Assembly: GCF_024494595.1 (NCBI RefSeq)
Contig: NZ_JANHDI010000006.1
Span: 1-64,000, forward strand
Length of the DNA: 64,000 nucleotides
Direction of reading: 5' to 3'
Source of the DNA: Halobellus rarus
Lineage (GTDB): Archaea > Halobacteriota > Halobacteria > Halobacteriales > Haloferacaceae
Shown in pieces: positions 9,653 to 19,199 of this stretch. The position numbers and the translations under genes were made by a program. The notes below the pieces were generated by a model that saw only the letters and a list, made by a program, of their open reading frames with translations, was not told the origin of the DNA and did not search any database. Positions within the stretch are counted from its first letter, which is position 1, and each line of letters begins with the position of its first letter.

Positions 9653-11476
9653 TCAGTCGCTACAGCGCACGGCAGACTCGCGAGCGACGGGCGTGTCGTC
9701 GTCGACGACGTCGAGGAGGTTCAACCGATCGAGGAGGTCGCGGGTCGGAATCCCCGCCTCGTTCCACCCGCGTGCGGCGTAGTACCGGCGGCGCAGACCG
9801 TCGAACCAGTCGGTGTCGATGGCGTCGCCCGACGACGGTCCGCCGGCGAGCGGCCGTTCGAACACGGACGGGAGCGTCTCGTCCGACGCGTCGAACCCCT
9901 CGCGGACGTTGAACAGGCGGGTCAGCGTCCAGGTCCGCTCGCCGACGCGGAGCAGTTCGGCAGCGTCCGTCGGTGCCGTGGCGTCGGCCGTCGACAGCCA
10001 CTCCGCGCCGAGGTCGTCCTCCAGCACCGCACCCGCGAAGTCGTCGGCGATCAGGCTCCAGAGGACCGAGGTGATCGTCTGTTCGCGCATCACGAGTCGA
10101 ACCCGATCGGTGTCGTCCCAGGAATCCCCTTCGAACACCTCCGTCTCGGCCGGGAGCGAGCGCCTGTGGCACGCGCCGCGGTCGCTCGTCGCGTACGCGA
10201 GTGCCATCGCCGGCGACCCCCGGGGGTCGTACGCCGGGAGTTCCATCGACTTGATCGTCGGCACGAGCTCCGCGCCACCGAGTCGGTCGGCGGCGGCCTC
10301 GACGCCGTCGGCGAGGGCGGCCGCGACGCCGTCTTCCCGGCGAGCGATCGACGCGATGAGCTCTCGGGCAGCCGACTCGTCCCCGAAGTCGGGGTCCGAA
10401 CCGAGGGAGTCCGGTGCGTCCACGATGCCGGCCTCGACGGCCCTCACGGTCCAGGCGACGGCGTTTCCGGCGCTGATGACGTCGATGCCGAGCCGGTCAC
10501 AGACCTGACCGAGGGCGGCGACCGCGTCGAAGTCGTCGATTCCGAGGCCCGCACCGAGGGACATCTGCGTGGCTCCGCGCGGCACCGACTCGCCGGTCTC
10601 CGTCCGGACGCGGAACCCGCCGGGGATCTCGGAGTTTCCGTCGGTCTCTCGCTCGACCGCGGCGTCGCGGGCGGCGTCGATGCCGATGTCCGCCGCGCCG
10701 TCGAAGGAGCCCTCCTGCCAGCCACGGGTCGAGAGGACGCCCACCTCGTCGGCGAAGTCGACGGTTTCGAGCGTCGCGCTCGCGGCGTGCCAGCGGCCGA
10801 CGTCGTGTTCGCGGTACCGACGTTCGTACTCGTCCCGGAGCGCCGCGACCGCCGGAGACGGGTCGGGTCGCGGTCCGCGGGCGACGACCGCCTTCAGCCG
10901 TTTCGACCCCATCACCGCGCCCGCGCCGCCGCGGCCGGCGTGGTGGTCGCCGCCGTCGGACGCGATTGTCGCGTAGCGCACTCGGTTCTCGCCCGCCGGC
11001 CCGACGCACGCGACAGGATCTGCCAACGCGTCGCAGGTCTCGACGACGTCCCGACCCCAGAGGTCCCTCGCGGACGAGAGCGTCGCCGTCCCGTCGTCGA
11101 GTTCCAGTACCGTCGGTTCCTCGGCCCGACCCGTGATCGCCACGCCGAGCGCGCCGTCGAGTGCGCCGACGAGGGCGGCGGCGAACTCGCCGCCGCTGTA
11201 GGAATCGAGAAACGCGCCCGTCAGCGGCGACCGGGTGATCGCCGCGAACTGGGGCTCGCCCGGGAGCAAACCGCTGAGTGGGCCGAGCGTGAACAGGAGG
11301 TAGTTGTCCGGACCGAGCGGATCAGTTCCCGGTTCAAGGCGGTCGTACAGGTACCGTGCCCCCAGACCTTTGCCCCCGACGTACTCTGAGAGCCACCGGT
11401 CCGGCAGTCGCTCGCGTTCGACGGAGCCGGCGCTCAGATCGACGTGAAGCAAGTCCGTGGGGGCCCCGTCAGTCAT
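9653..11476 (-). CDS. Aldehyde:ferredoxin oxidoreductase family protein lacking the Fe-S cysteines
   Basis: This 607-residue protein belongs to the tungstopterin AOR family: the N-terminal beta domain (VGGKGLGARYLYDRL, NYLLFTLGPLSGLLPG), the AGRGGAGAVMGSKRLKAVV stretch and CDRLGIDVISAG are all recognisable. The start is the ATG at 11476; the frame extends upstream, but the conserved N-terminus begins here. AOR enzymes carry a CxxCxxxC motif before the last of these segments and a fourth Cys near the end. Here the first region reads EIPGGFRVRTETGESVPRG and has no cysteine, and the C-terminal Cys is also absent (VLWSLIADDF). The protein may bind the pterin without the [4Fe-4S] cluster, or be an inactive or altered paralogue. 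It converges with fdhF. Confidence 0.85.
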   Translation of the reverse strand: MTDGAPTDLLHVDLSAGSVERERLPDRWLSEYVGGKGLGARYLYDRLEPGTDPLGPDNYLLFTLGPLSGLLPGEPQFAAITRSPLTGAFLDSYSGGEFAAALVGALDGALGVAITGRAEEPTVLELDDGTATLSSARDLWGRDVVETCDALADPVACVGPAGENRVRYATIASDGGDHHAGRGGAGAVMGSKRLKAVVARGPRPDPSPAVAALRDEYERRYREHDVGRWHAASATLETVDFADEVGVLSTRGWQEGSFDGAADIGIDAARDAAVERETDGNSEIPGGFRVRTETGESVPRGATQMSLGAGLGIDDFDAVAALGQVCDRLGIDVISAGNAVAWTVRAVEAGIVDAPDSLGSDPDFGDESAARELIASIARREDGVAAALADGVEAAADRLGGAELVPTIKSMELPAYDPRGSPAMALAYATSDRGACHRRSLPAETEVFEGDSWDDTDRVRLVMREQTITSVLWSLIADDFAGAVLEDDLGAEWLSTADATAPTDAAELLRVGERTWTLTRLFNVREGFDASDETLPSVFERPLAGGPSSGDAIDTDWFDGLRRRYYAARGWNEAGIPTRDLLDRLNLLDVVDDDTPVARESAVRCSD

Positions 11477-11590
11477 ACGGTACAGGGTAGCGCCCCGAGA
11501 ATCATTAAGGGTTTGTTCCGCTCTCATACCGGCCGTCTCGGACGGAATGGGAATCCGCCCGGTTTCTTCGGCTATCGATCTCGGACCGCG

Positions 11591-11971
11591 TTACTCAGTC
11601 GTCGCGATCGCCTCGATCTCGACGGCCGCACCCTTCGGGATAGCCCCGGCGCCAACGGCGCTGCGTGCCGGTGGCTCCGCATCGAAGAACTCGCTGTAGG
11701 CCTCGTTGAACTCGTCGAAGTCGTCGATGTCGTCGAGGAAGACCGTCGTCTTCAGGACGTCGGACAGCGAGAGGCCCTCGGATTCGAGGATCGCCTCGAC
11801 GTTCCGGAGACACTGTCGCGTCTGGTCGGCGACGGACTCGTCGTCGAGGAGTTCGCCGTCGGTCGTCAGCGGGAGCTGTCCGGCCGTGATCAGGAGGCTG
11901 CCGTTCGTCGTCGCCTGGCTGTACGCGCCGACCGCCGCAGGTGCATCGTCGGTGCTGATGGTTCGCTTCAT
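11591..11971 (-). CDS. ridA: RidA family reactive intermediate deaminase
   Basis: This 126-residue protein is full length for RidA/YjgF/UK114. The family hydrolyses reactive enamine/imine intermediates released by PLP enzymes such as threonine dehydratase. Hallmarks visible are the N-terminal AYSQATTNGSLLITAGQ, the central DVLKTTVFLDDIDDFDEFN and PPARSAVGAGAIPKGAAVEIEAIA, which carries the substrate-binding Arg. It should form a trimer in the cytoplasm. It is transcribed in the same direction as the AOR homologue but with its own upstream gap. Confidence 0.93.
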   Translation of the reverse strand: MKRTISTDDAPAAVGAYSQATTNGSLLITAGQLPLTTDGELLDDESVADQTRQCLRNVEAILESEGLSLSDVLKTTVFLDDIDDFDEFNEAYSEFFDAEPPARSAVGAGAIPKGAAVEIEAIATTE

Positions 11972-12068
11972 ACGATAGGGGATACTTCCGACGGCATCTT
12001 AAAAGTCAGTAGCTCTGATATCGCGGGCTCAACGTGTCGGTGTATCGAATAGTTGTGTGTCTCGCCGG

Positions 12069-12479
12069 TCACTGGTTGATGACGACGATGGCGACGAGCG
12101 CCAGGCCGATCCCCGCGACCTTCTGGAGCGAGAGCGGTTCGCCGAGCGCGGCGACGCTGATCACGGCGGCCGTCACGAAGTACATCCCGCCGATCGTCGA
12201 GACGACGGCCGTAGAACCGACAGTGACGCCGACGAACGTCGAGATCACGCCGATGGCGGCCGCGACGCCGGCGACGGCCGAGTAGAGTAGTCCGCGGTTC
12301 GTCACCGCGAGGGACGCATCGGAGACGATGACGTAGAGGCCGGTCACGACCGTCGCGGTCAGGTAAGAGACGAACGCCGCCGTTTCCGGATCGATGCTGT
12401 TGGAGGCGACGTTTCCGAACGTGATCCAGAACCCCCACGCGAGCATCGTTCCGAGACCGAAGAGGATTGCCGGATTCAT
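12069..12479 (-). CDS. Half-size EamA/DMT-type membrane transporter
   Basis: The 136 residues fold into about five hydrophobic segments, beginning MNPAILFGLGTMLAWGFWITFG and ending with an EamA-like helix pair, ALGEPLSLQKVAGIGLALVAIVVI. This is a single EamA repeat, half the length of the usual ten-helix DMT exporters, so it would need to dimerise. The substrate is unknown. The end lies about 100 bases downstream of ridA on the same strand order (EamA gene upstream), so a transcript covering both is possible. Confidence 0.8.
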   Translation of the reverse strand: MNPAILFGLGTMLAWGFWITFGNVASNSIDPETAAFVSYLTATVVTGLYVIVSDASLAVTNRGLLYSAVAGVAAAIGVISTFVGVTVGSTAVVSTIGGMYFVTAAVISVAALGEPLSLQKVAGIGLALVAIVVINQ

Positions 12480-12744
12480 TCGTCACCTCTCGATGTCGGC
12501 CGCGGCTCTCGGGGACAGTCGCGCTTCGACGGTCGATCTCCGTCCGGTGGGCCGGGTCGCAGCCGGTCGATTCCGGGTGACCGAAGGCGTCCAGAACGGT
12601 TCTGCGTTCGCCACGGCTCCGCCGTGAGACGAATCCAGAGCATACACGGCCGTAGAATCACCGGGGTGTTGAGACTGCCGACGTTCCCCAACAGATCAGC
12701 TGTCTAACAGTACAGTTTTATTTCGGCTCCGACTATCATCGGTA

Positions 12745-13980
12745 GTGGTTGACTCACAGGGAGAGTCGGAGAGGCGCCCGTTCGAGGAGGTCTTCTATCC
12801 GACGGACCGGGTCCCGTTGGTAGAGTGGCGGGAGTTCTCCGGCGCGAAGTCGACCGTCGCGGTGATGGCCGCGATCACCGTCCTCGCGTTCGTGACCGGG
12901 CTCTCGAACCTGAGCCAACCGCAGCCTGTAGTGGAGGGGCCGCTCGCCGCCGTCCTCCCGCTTTCGCGGACGTTCGTGCGATTTGCGGGTGTGTTGTTCG
13001 CCTTCCCTCTCGGACTCGTCACGGTCGGGTTGCAGCGACGAAAGCGAGTCGCCTGGGTGGCCGCGATGGCGTTACTGCCTGGTCTGACACTCCTCCCGCT
13101 AACCACGGGTCGGACGACCGAGATACCGCTGCTTCTGCTCGTCTTCGCCGCGGTGCCGCTGCTCGCGACGAACCGGGACGTGTTCAGTCAGTCGCTCGAT
13201 CTGTCCTCGCTGCAGATCGCGGCGCTGACGTCGATTCTCGGGGTCGGCCTGTACGGAACGGTGGGGGCCTACGGACTCCGAGATCAGTTCCTGGAACTCG
13301 ACGGGTGGGGCGACGCGTTCTACTACGTGATCGTCACCATCGCGACGGTCGGCTACGGCGACATCACTCCGGTCACGACCGAGGCGAAACTGTTCTCGCT
13401 CTCGGTGATCCTCCTGGGAACCGGCGCGTTCACCGTCGCGGTGGGCGCGCTGATCGGCCCGGCGATCGAATCGCGGATGGCGGCGGCGTTCGGAACCATG
13501 ACAGTATCAGAACTCTCACTCCTCGAGGATCACGTGGTGGTCCTCGGGTACGGCGACGTGACCGAATCGTTCCTCGACCTGATGGACGAGGAAACGGACC
13601 TCGTAGTGGTGACGGAGAACGCCGACGCCGCCTCGCGTTTGGCCGGTGGGGGGATCGAGGTACTGACCGATGACCCCACAGACGAGTCAGCGCTGCGAGA
13701 CGCGCGGGTGGACGTCGCGAGCGGCGTCGCGGTCGCCGGCGACGACGACGCGGAGAACGTTCTCGCGGTGCTCGCCGCCCGGAACGTGAACCCCGACGTG
13801 CGGATCGTCGCCGTTGCCAACGAGGAAACCCACGTCAGGAAACTGGATGCGGTCGGCGCAGACGAGATCATCGATCTGCGCGCGATCGGTGGGCGACTGC
13901 TCGGAGAGTCGCTTCTCAGTGGCGATGAGACCGATTCCGAGCGTTCCCGATCCGATCGAAGTGAGCAAGCGGAGTCGTGA
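12745..13980 (+). CDS. Potassium channel with cytoplasmic RCK/TrkA-N domain
   Basis: This 411-residue protein has four or five hydrophobic helices, then the K+ selectivity filter TVGYGD at residues 201-206 between two pore helices, followed by a single regulatory TrkA_N/RCK Rossmann domain starting DHVVVLGYGDVTESFLD. The conserved GYGDVT is the nucleotide-binding loop. I saw no clear TrkA_C module after it. The GTG start at 12745 is supported by a TATA-like TTTTATTT at about 12714-12721, giving a leaderless mRNA. The role is regulated K+ flux, important for salt-in osmoadaptation. A BCCT transporter gene follows about 100 bases downstream on the same strand. Confidence 0.9.
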   Translation: MVDSQGESERRPFEEVFYPTDRVPLVEWREFSGAKSTVAVMAAITVLAFVTGLSNLSQPQPVVEGPLAAVLPLSRTFVRFAGVLFAFPLGLVTVGLQRRKRVAWVAAMALLPGLTLLPLTTGRTTEIPLLLLVFAAVPLLATNRDVFSQSLDLSSLQIAALTSILGVGLYGTVGAYGLRDQFLELDGWGDAFYYVIVTIATVGYGDITPVTTEAKLFSLSVILLGTGAFTVAVGALIGPAIESRMAAAFGTMTVSELSLLEDHVVVLGYGDVTESFLDLMDEETDLVVVTENADAASRLAGGGIEVLTDDPTDESALRDARVDVASGVAVAGDDDAENVLAVLAARNVNPDVRIVAVANEETHVRKLDAVGADEIIDLRAIGGRLLGESLLSGDETDSERSRSDRSEQAES

Positions 13981-14082
13981 TCAGCGACCGAACGGTCACC
14001 AACAAGCAGCGGCGAAACAGTCGGCAAAAAGCAGCGGCCGCACAGTCAACAGAATAATATCGGCCCGTGCTAACGAATACCT

Positions 14083-15948
14083 ATGAGTGGGAGTGCCGAA
14101 TCCGAACCGGCGAGGATGCTCTCGGACGCGCTCCTCGTCGCGTTCGTGGGGTCCGGAACCATCGTCCTCGTCGGGTTCTTTTTCCCGTCGTTCGTGGGCG
14201 ATGCACTCGGCGGACGGGCCTGGCTCGGCCTCTCATTGCTGTTTTTCGGCTCCGGGCTGGGCTATCTCGCGGCGCTTCCGTACGAGGGCGTCGAAGCCAA
14301 CGAGACGTACGCGGCATCACTACTCCGCGTCCGCCGCGGCTCTCTGCGGTCGCTCCTGTCGAACCTCGTCTCGCTCCAGAATCCGATCACACTTGGGGTG
14401 CCGGTACTCGTCTTCGCGCTCTACTTCGTCCTGCAAATCCTCTTTCCCGAGACCACGGTGGAGTTGGTCAACGGCCTCAGTGACAGCGTGCTGCGGGGGA
14501 TGGGCCCTGTCTTGCTCGGTGCGGTGTTACTGGCCGTGGCCTACTGTGCAGTGCTGCTTTTGAGTTCCTGGGGCGACGTCAAACTCGGCGGCGACGACGT
14601 CGAACCCACCTACACCTACCCGACGTACTTCTCGCTCGTGTTCACCGCGGGCATCGCCGCCGGCATCGTGTTCTGGGGGCCTGCAGAGGCCCTCTTTCAC
14701 TACCGGCAACCGCCGCCGTACTTCGATGTCCCGGCGCAATCTGACGCGGCGGTCGGCGCAGCGCTCGTGTATGCGCTCTTTCACTGGGGGCTCTCGGCGT
14801 GGAGCGCCTACGCGGTTCTCGGGATTCCCATCGCGTACTTCGTCTTCGAGCGAGGAGCGCCACTCCGCGTTTCGTCGATTTTGACTCCGTTCCTGGGTGC
14901 CGACAGCCTGGACTCGCCGTGGAGCCGACTCGTCGACACGCTGGCGGTCTTCGCGACCATCGGCGGCATCGCGACGTCGATAGCGCTCGTCTCACAGCAG
15001 TTCCTGACGGGCGTGGAGTTTCAGTGGGGTGTGCCGCCCGGCGGCGTCGGACCCGTTCTCTTCGTGGGCGGACTGGCGGCCGTGTTCGTCCTCTCGGCGG
15101 TGTCGGGATTACATCGCGGGATCCGTCGGATCGCGGGACTCAACGTCGTCCTGTTCGGACTGTTCGGCGTTCTCCTCTTCGCCGTCGGTCCGCGGGGGTT
15201 CGTCGTGGATCGGGGGACCGAGGCCGTCGGAGCGTACCTGCTCCACTTCGTCCCGATGAGCCTCTTCTCGTCGGGGTCGTGGGTGACCGAGTGGACCGTC
15301 TGGAACTGGGCGTGGTGGTTCTCGTGGGCGCCGTTCGCCGGCCTCTTTCTCGCCGCGCTCTCGCGCGGGCGGCGCATCAGGACGATCGTTTTGACCAGCG
15401 TCGGGGCCACCTCGGCCGCGACGGGCGCGTGGTTCCTCGTTTTCGGCGGCACGTCGCTCTCGATGCAGCGTTCCGGAACCACGGACGTCCTGGCCGCGAT
15501 CGAGGCACGCGGCGGCAGCGAGGCCGTCGCCGGGTATCCCATCCTCTCGGCGCTACCGTTAGGTGATCTCCTGTTGTTCCTCTTTTTGGCGCTCATCGTC
15601 GTCTTTATCGTCACCTCTGCTGATACGTCCACACTGATCGCGGCGCTCCTCGCGTCTCGGCGCGGTATCGCTCCCTCTCGCGGGACGATAGCGCTCTGGG
15701 GAGGCGTGCAGGCGAGCGTCGCACTCGCGGTGATCCTCGTCGGCGGTGGCGAGACTCTACAGGCACTCGCGGTACTCACCGGTGCGCCGTTCGCCGTGTT
15801 AGCCGTCGTCGCGATGATCGGGCTCTCACTCGCGCTCTACCGCGAGGAACGCGGGCAGGGGCACACGTCGCTCGTTCGTCTCGTACTGGATCGACTGCCC
15901 GACATTCAGACCCACCACGACATCGAACCGCCGGACCGCGAGAAGTAG
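14083..15948 (+). CDS. BCCT family betaine/choline/carnitine-type transporter
   Basis: This 621-residue protein has about twelve membrane helices. The family signature is clear in NWAWWFSWAPFAGLFLAALSRGRRIRT, the conserved helix-8 and loop region of BCCT carriers, and in the WGPAEALFHYRQPPP segment that precedes the substrate-binding core. It most likely imports a quaternary-ammonium osmolyte such as glycine betaine with Na+ or H+. The position behind a K+ channel suggests osmotic adaptation. The substrate is inferred from the family only. It converges with trpG, with 30 bases between the stops. Confidence 0.92.
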   Translation: MSGSAESEPARMLSDALLVAFVGSGTIVLVGFFFPSFVGDALGGRAWLGLSLLFFGSGLGYLAALPYEGVEANETYAASLLRVRRGSLRSLLSNLVSLQNPITLGVPVLVFALYFVLQILFPETTVELVNGLSDSVLRGMGPVLLGAVLLAVAYCAVLLLSSWGDVKLGGDDVEPTYTYPTYFSLVFTAGIAAGIVFWGPAEALFHYRQPPPYFDVPAQSDAAVGAALVYALFHWGLSAWSAYAVLGIPIAYFVFERGAPLRVSSILTPFLGADSLDSPWSRLVDTLAVFATIGGIATSIALVSQQFLTGVEFQWGVPPGGVGPVLFVGGLAAVFVLSAVSGLHRGIRRIAGLNVVLFGLFGVLLFAVGPRGFVVDRGTEAVGAYLLHFVPMSLFSSGSWVTEWTVWNWAWWFSWAPFAGLFLAALSRGRRIRTIVLTSVGATSAATGAWFLVFGGTSLSMQRSGTTDVLAAIEARGGSEAVAGYPILSALPLGDLLLFLFLALIVVFIVTSADTSTLIAALLASRRGIAPSRGTIALWGGVQASVALAVILVGGGETLQALAVLTGAPFAVLAVVAMIGLSLALYREERGQGHTSLVRLVLDRLPDIQTHHDIEPPDREK

Positions 15949-15978
15949 CGGAATTCCGGACAGTGAGGGGTCGCAAAC

Positions 15979-16572
15979 TCACGCGTCCGCCGCGGGCACT
16001 CCGGGACCGGCGATCGACCGGCAGAAGTTCTCGACGATCCGTTTCCCGGCGTCGGTGAGGATGCTCTCGGGGTGGAACTGGACCCCGTAGTGAGGCTTGT
16101 CGACGTGTTCGACACCCATCACGACGCCCTGTTCGTCGTCGGTCACAGCCGTCTCGATGAGCACGTCCGGAACGTGGCCGGGTTCGACGGCCAGCGAGTG
16201 GTACCGGCCGACCTCGAAGGTGTCCTCGACGCCGTCGTACAGTCCGCTTCCGTCGTGACGGACGAGGGAGGGCTTACCGTGGACGACTTCCGGGGCGTGA
16301 CCGACCGGCGCGCCGTGGGCGGCACAGAGCGCCTGGTGCCCGAGACAGACACCGAGGGCGGGGAGATCAGTCTCGGCGAAGACGTCCATAGAGATACCCG
16401 CCTCCTGTGGCGTTCCCGGTCCGGGAGAGACCACGATTCCGTCGGGGTCGAGGTCGCGAACGCCGCCGACGTCGATGGCGTCGTTCCGCCGAACGACGAC
16501 GTCGTCGAACTCCCCGACGTACTGGACGAGGTTGTACGCGAAGGAGTCGTAGTTGTCGACGATGAGGATCAA
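15979..16572 (-). CDS. trpG: Anthranilate/aminodeoxychorismate synthase glutaminase subunit
   Basis: This 197-residue class I glutamine amidotransferase delivers ammonia to the partner chorismate enzyme. The nucleophile is the Cys in [10 protein letters not shown]; the His-Glu pair of the triad is in [11 protein letters not shown]; and the YHSLAVEP segment typical of TrpG/PabA is present. The start codon overlaps the stop of the upstream synthase gene by four bases, so the two are translationally coupled and probably form the heterodimer. TrpG and PabA cannot be told apart from sequence alone. Confidence 0.92.
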   Translation of the reverse strand: MILIVDNYDSFAYNLVQYVGEFDDVVVRRNDAIDVGGVRDLDPDGIVVSPGPGTPQEAGISMDVFAETDLPALGVCLGHQALCAAHGAPVGHAPEVVHGKPSLVRHDGSGLYDGVEDTFEVGRYHSLAVEPGHVPDVLIETAVTDDEQGVVMGVEHVDKPHYGVQFHPESILTDAGKRIVENFCRSIAGPGVPAADA

Positions 16573-18323
16573 CGCTGGTCCTCCGCTTCGACGGCTCGCG
16601 GTTCATCTTCGACGCTCCGCCGTTCATCTTCGACGGTTCGTGGTTCGTCCCGCTCGTTCTCGACGTCGACGCCCTCGGTGTGTTCGACCGCGAACGATGC
16701 TCGTTCGCCGAGGGCCTCGTCGACCGCGTTGATAAGGGCCCGCGCCTTGTCGAGCGTCTCCTGGTACTCCTCGGCGGGAATCGAGTCGTGGACGATACCG
16801 GCACCGACGCGGAGTCGATACTCCTCGCCGCGACGGACCAGCGTCCGAATGACGATGTTGAGCGTCGCCCGGTCGTCGAACCCGAAAATGCCGATGCTCC
16901 CCGTGTAGGGGCCCCGCCGCGTCCGCTCGACCTCGTCGATTATCTCCATCGTCCGCGGCTTCGGCGCGCCGGTGATCGTCCCGCCCGGGAACACGGCGGC
17001 GACGGCGTCGGCGACTGTCGTGCCCTCGCGCCGGGTCCCCTCGACGAGCGACACCAGGTGCATCACCTCCGAGTAGCGGTCGACGCGTCGGTACTCGGAG
17101 ACGTCGACTGTCCCGTACTCGCTGACCTTTCCCAGGTCGTTGCGTTCCAAGTCGACGAGCATCGCGTGTTCGGCCCGTTCCTTCTCGTCGGCGAGCAGGT
17201 CCGCCTCGAGTTCAGCATCCGCCTCGGGCGTGTCACCGCGCGGGCGCGTTCCCGCGATGGGTTCGGTGAGCAGGCGGTCGCCTTCGACCTCCAAGAGCAG
17301 TTCGGGACTCGCACTCACCAGGTCGATACCGGGGAATTCCAAGAGCCCGGAGTACGGTGCGGGGTTGACGCGTCGAACGGCGTCGAACGCCCGGACCGGG
17401 TGGACGGCCGCCGGGGCGACGAGTCGGTGAGAGACGTTCGTCTGGAAAGTGTCGCCGTCTCGGATGTACTGCTTGATCGTTCGGACGCGCTCGGCGAACT
17501 CGTCTTCTCCGCACTCGCTCTCGAACGTCGCACGGTCGGCGTCGATCGGCGGGGGCGGCGTCGAGATCGGATCTGAGACGGCGGACTCCGCCAGCGACGT
17601 TGCCCGATCGAGGGCCGTTCGGTAGGTCGCTTCGGGAGATTCGTCCACGACTGGGCAGACCGTAATTCGGAGTTCGACCCCGCCGTCCGGCTGCACGGAG
17701 TCGAGCGTGCCGACACGATCGTCGTTTTCCGGAGTACGATCGTCGTTTTCCGGAGTACGATCGTCGTTTTCCGGAGTACGATCGTCGCCTCTCGTCGCGC
17801 GGTCGTCGCAGTTCGTTCTCGGTTCTTCCCACGCCACCACGGCGTCAAACACGCCGAGTTGTAGCTGGGGCAGGCCGTCGTTCGCCGTCGTATCGGGCAG
17901 GGATTCGAGTTCGCGTGCGACGTCGTAAGAGAGCCACCCGAACGCGCCGCAGGGGTACGGAACGTCGCAGTTCCCACGGACGAGCCGCTCGCGGTCGAGC
18001 AGCGAGTCGATGGCCTCGAGCGTCGGTGTGGCGGTTTCGGATCCTCCTGTCGACGTATCTCTCGTAGACGCGTTCTGATCTACTGCCGAGTTCGGAACGG
18101 ACACGTGTTCGACCGGGTCGACGGCGAAGTATCCCCATCCGGACTGCCCGCCTGTCGTTTCGAGATACACGCCGCCCTCGTCTTCCGTTCGGACACGTCG
18201 ATACGCCTCGAAGGGGTCCCGAACGACGGTTCGAACCTCGACGGGGATTCGTACCCCCGTCGGTTCCGACGCCGCAGTCTCAACGAATTCGTCTCGCTGG
18301 GTTATGACCGTGATTTCGCTCAT
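16569..18323 (-). CDS. trpE: Anthranilate synthase component I (or aminodeoxychorismate synthase)
   Basis: This 584-residue chorismate-utilising enzyme starts at the ATG at 18323. The N-terminal domain runs to about residue 250 and the catalytic domain from about residue 270. [13 protein letters not shown] carries the PIAGT active-site form; classical PabB has PIKGT with the covalent Lys, so anthranilate synthase is favoured. [20 protein letters not shown] and [16 protein letters not shown] close the active site. Between the domains lies an unusual acidic insertion built of three TPENDDR copies, encoded by a 21-bp tandem repeat. No other trp gene is adjacent, and haloarchaea carry more than one such synthase pair, so a pABA role feeding FolCP remains open. 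Confidence 0.85.
   Translation of the reverse strand: MSEITVITQRDEFVETAASEPTGVRIPVEVRTVVRDPFEAYRRVRTEDEGGVYLETTGGQSGWGYFAVDPVEHVSVPNSAVDQNASTRDTSTGGSETATPTLEAIDSLLDRERLVRGNCDVPYPCGAFGWLSYDVARELESLPDTTANDGLPQLQLGVFDAVVAWEEPRTNCDDRATRGDDRTPENDDRTPENDDRTPENDDRVGTLDSVQPDGGVELRITVCPVVDESPEATYRTALDRATSLAESAVSDPISTPPPPIDADRATFESECGEDEFAERVRTIKQYIRDGDTFQTNVSHRLVAPAAVHPVRAFDAVRRVNPAPYSGLLEFPGIDLVSASPELLLEVEGDRLLTEPIAGTRPRGDTPEADAELEADLLADEKERAEHAMLVDLERNDLGKVSEYGTVDVSEYRRVDRYSEVMHLVSLVEGTRREGTTVADAVAAVFPGGTITGAPKPRTMEIIDEVERTRRGPYTGSIGIFGFDDRATLNIVIRTLVRRGEEYRLRVGAGIVHDSIPAEEYQETLDKARALINAVDEALGERASFAVEHTEGVDVENERDEPRTVEDERRSVEDEPRAVEAEDQR
17715..17787. repeat. 21-bp in-frame tandem repeat inside trpE
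   Basis: The unit ACGATCGTCGTTTTCCGGAG plus T occurs three times in perfect succession, then as a 10-base partial copy. On the coding strand it adds the heptapeptide TPENDDR three times. Exact identity of the copies points to recent slippage or duplication within a surface linker. Confidence 0.9.
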
Positions 18324-18767
18324 CTGATACGAGTTGCTCCCGCCGAAACCACTCAGGGCTCAGCGCTATCGATCACAACTGGGTCGGGAGCGGGCAAAAA
18401 CCTTGCGCGAATGGGAATACTGCCGCCTCGAGGCGACAGCTATAGCCCGTTTACTGGTATTCAGTGGTTGTCGGAGGAGACGCGAAGTGAACAAATTCGA
18501 TATTTGACAGTATCGAGTTATGAATCATAGTACTTGCTTCATCGATCGTGATCGGGCGGCCTACAGCCGTGGATGATCCATTCGTGTTACCGACGTCGTC
18601 GTACGTAACGAGTGATTTCGCGTCCGGTGTCTCGTAACGGCAGGGCTCGCGTCCGGTCGAAAACTTCCGTGTGACCGAACGAGTGGGGATACCCGACAGC
18701 CGAATGACTGGATTCGATGATGACTGGATTCGATGGCTCTTTCGGAAGTCCATACCCACCACTGCAT
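18324..18767. other. Intergenic region between trpE and a VOC gene
   Basis: These 444 bases contain no gene I can support. The trpE promoter should lie near 18330-18420. A 15-base direct duplication (ATGACTGGATTCGAT, next copy beginning three bases later in GATGATGACTGG) spans about 18703-18734, just before the VOC gene. Minus-strand frames here lack family features and have poor codon bias. Confidence 0.35.
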
Positions 18768-19199
18768 ATGCCCGAATTCACCGCTCACCACGTCGGCATA
18801 ACCGTCTCTGATCTCGACCGATCCGTTTCGTTCTACCGCGATAAACTGGGGCTGGATCTCCTGACTCGGTTCGAGGTGGGCGGTGACGGTTTCGCGACCG
18901 GCGTAGGCCTCCCGGAGGCTCACGCTGAATTCGCCCATCTCGACGCCGGAGGGACACGACTCGAATTGGTTACGTACGACTCGACGTCCCAAGCGGCGTC
19001 CGAAATCGGATCGGAATCACGAATCGACACAGTTGGGACGACACACGTCGGTCTCACCGTCCAAGACGTCGAGGACTGTTACTCCGAGCTCCCCGACGAC
19101 GTCGAGACTCTGAGCGAACCACAGACGACGGAGACCGGGACGACGATCTTCTTCGTACGTGACCCCGAGGGGAACCTGGTTGAAGTGCTTTCGACCTGA
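18768..19199 (+). CDS. VOC family protein, methylmalonyl-CoA epimerase-like
   Basis: This 143-residue single-module glyoxalase/VOC protein starts at the ATG at 18768 (MPEFTAHHVGITVSDLD); the 17 codons upstream are low quality. It shows HHVGITVSDLDRSVSFYRDKLGL in the first half and TTHVGLTVQDVEDC and FFVRDPEGNLVEVLS in the second, with His and Glu metal ligands at the expected places. The family includes methylmalonyl-CoA epimerase, glyoxalase I and ring-cleavage enzymes. Without neighbours in a pathway the substrate is uncertain. Confidence 0.83.
   Translation: MPEFTAHHVGITVSDLDRSVSFYRDKLGLDLLTRFEVGGDGFATGVGLPEAHAEFAHLDAGGTRLELVTYDSTSQAASEIGSESRIDTVGTTHVGLTVQDVEDCYSELPDDVETLSEPQTTETGTTIFFVRDPEGNLVEVLST

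Noticed and set aside
18451-18762. Minus-strand frames between trpE and the VOC gene
   Set aside because: Composition is random-like, there are no motifs, and the frames run across the short direct duplication.
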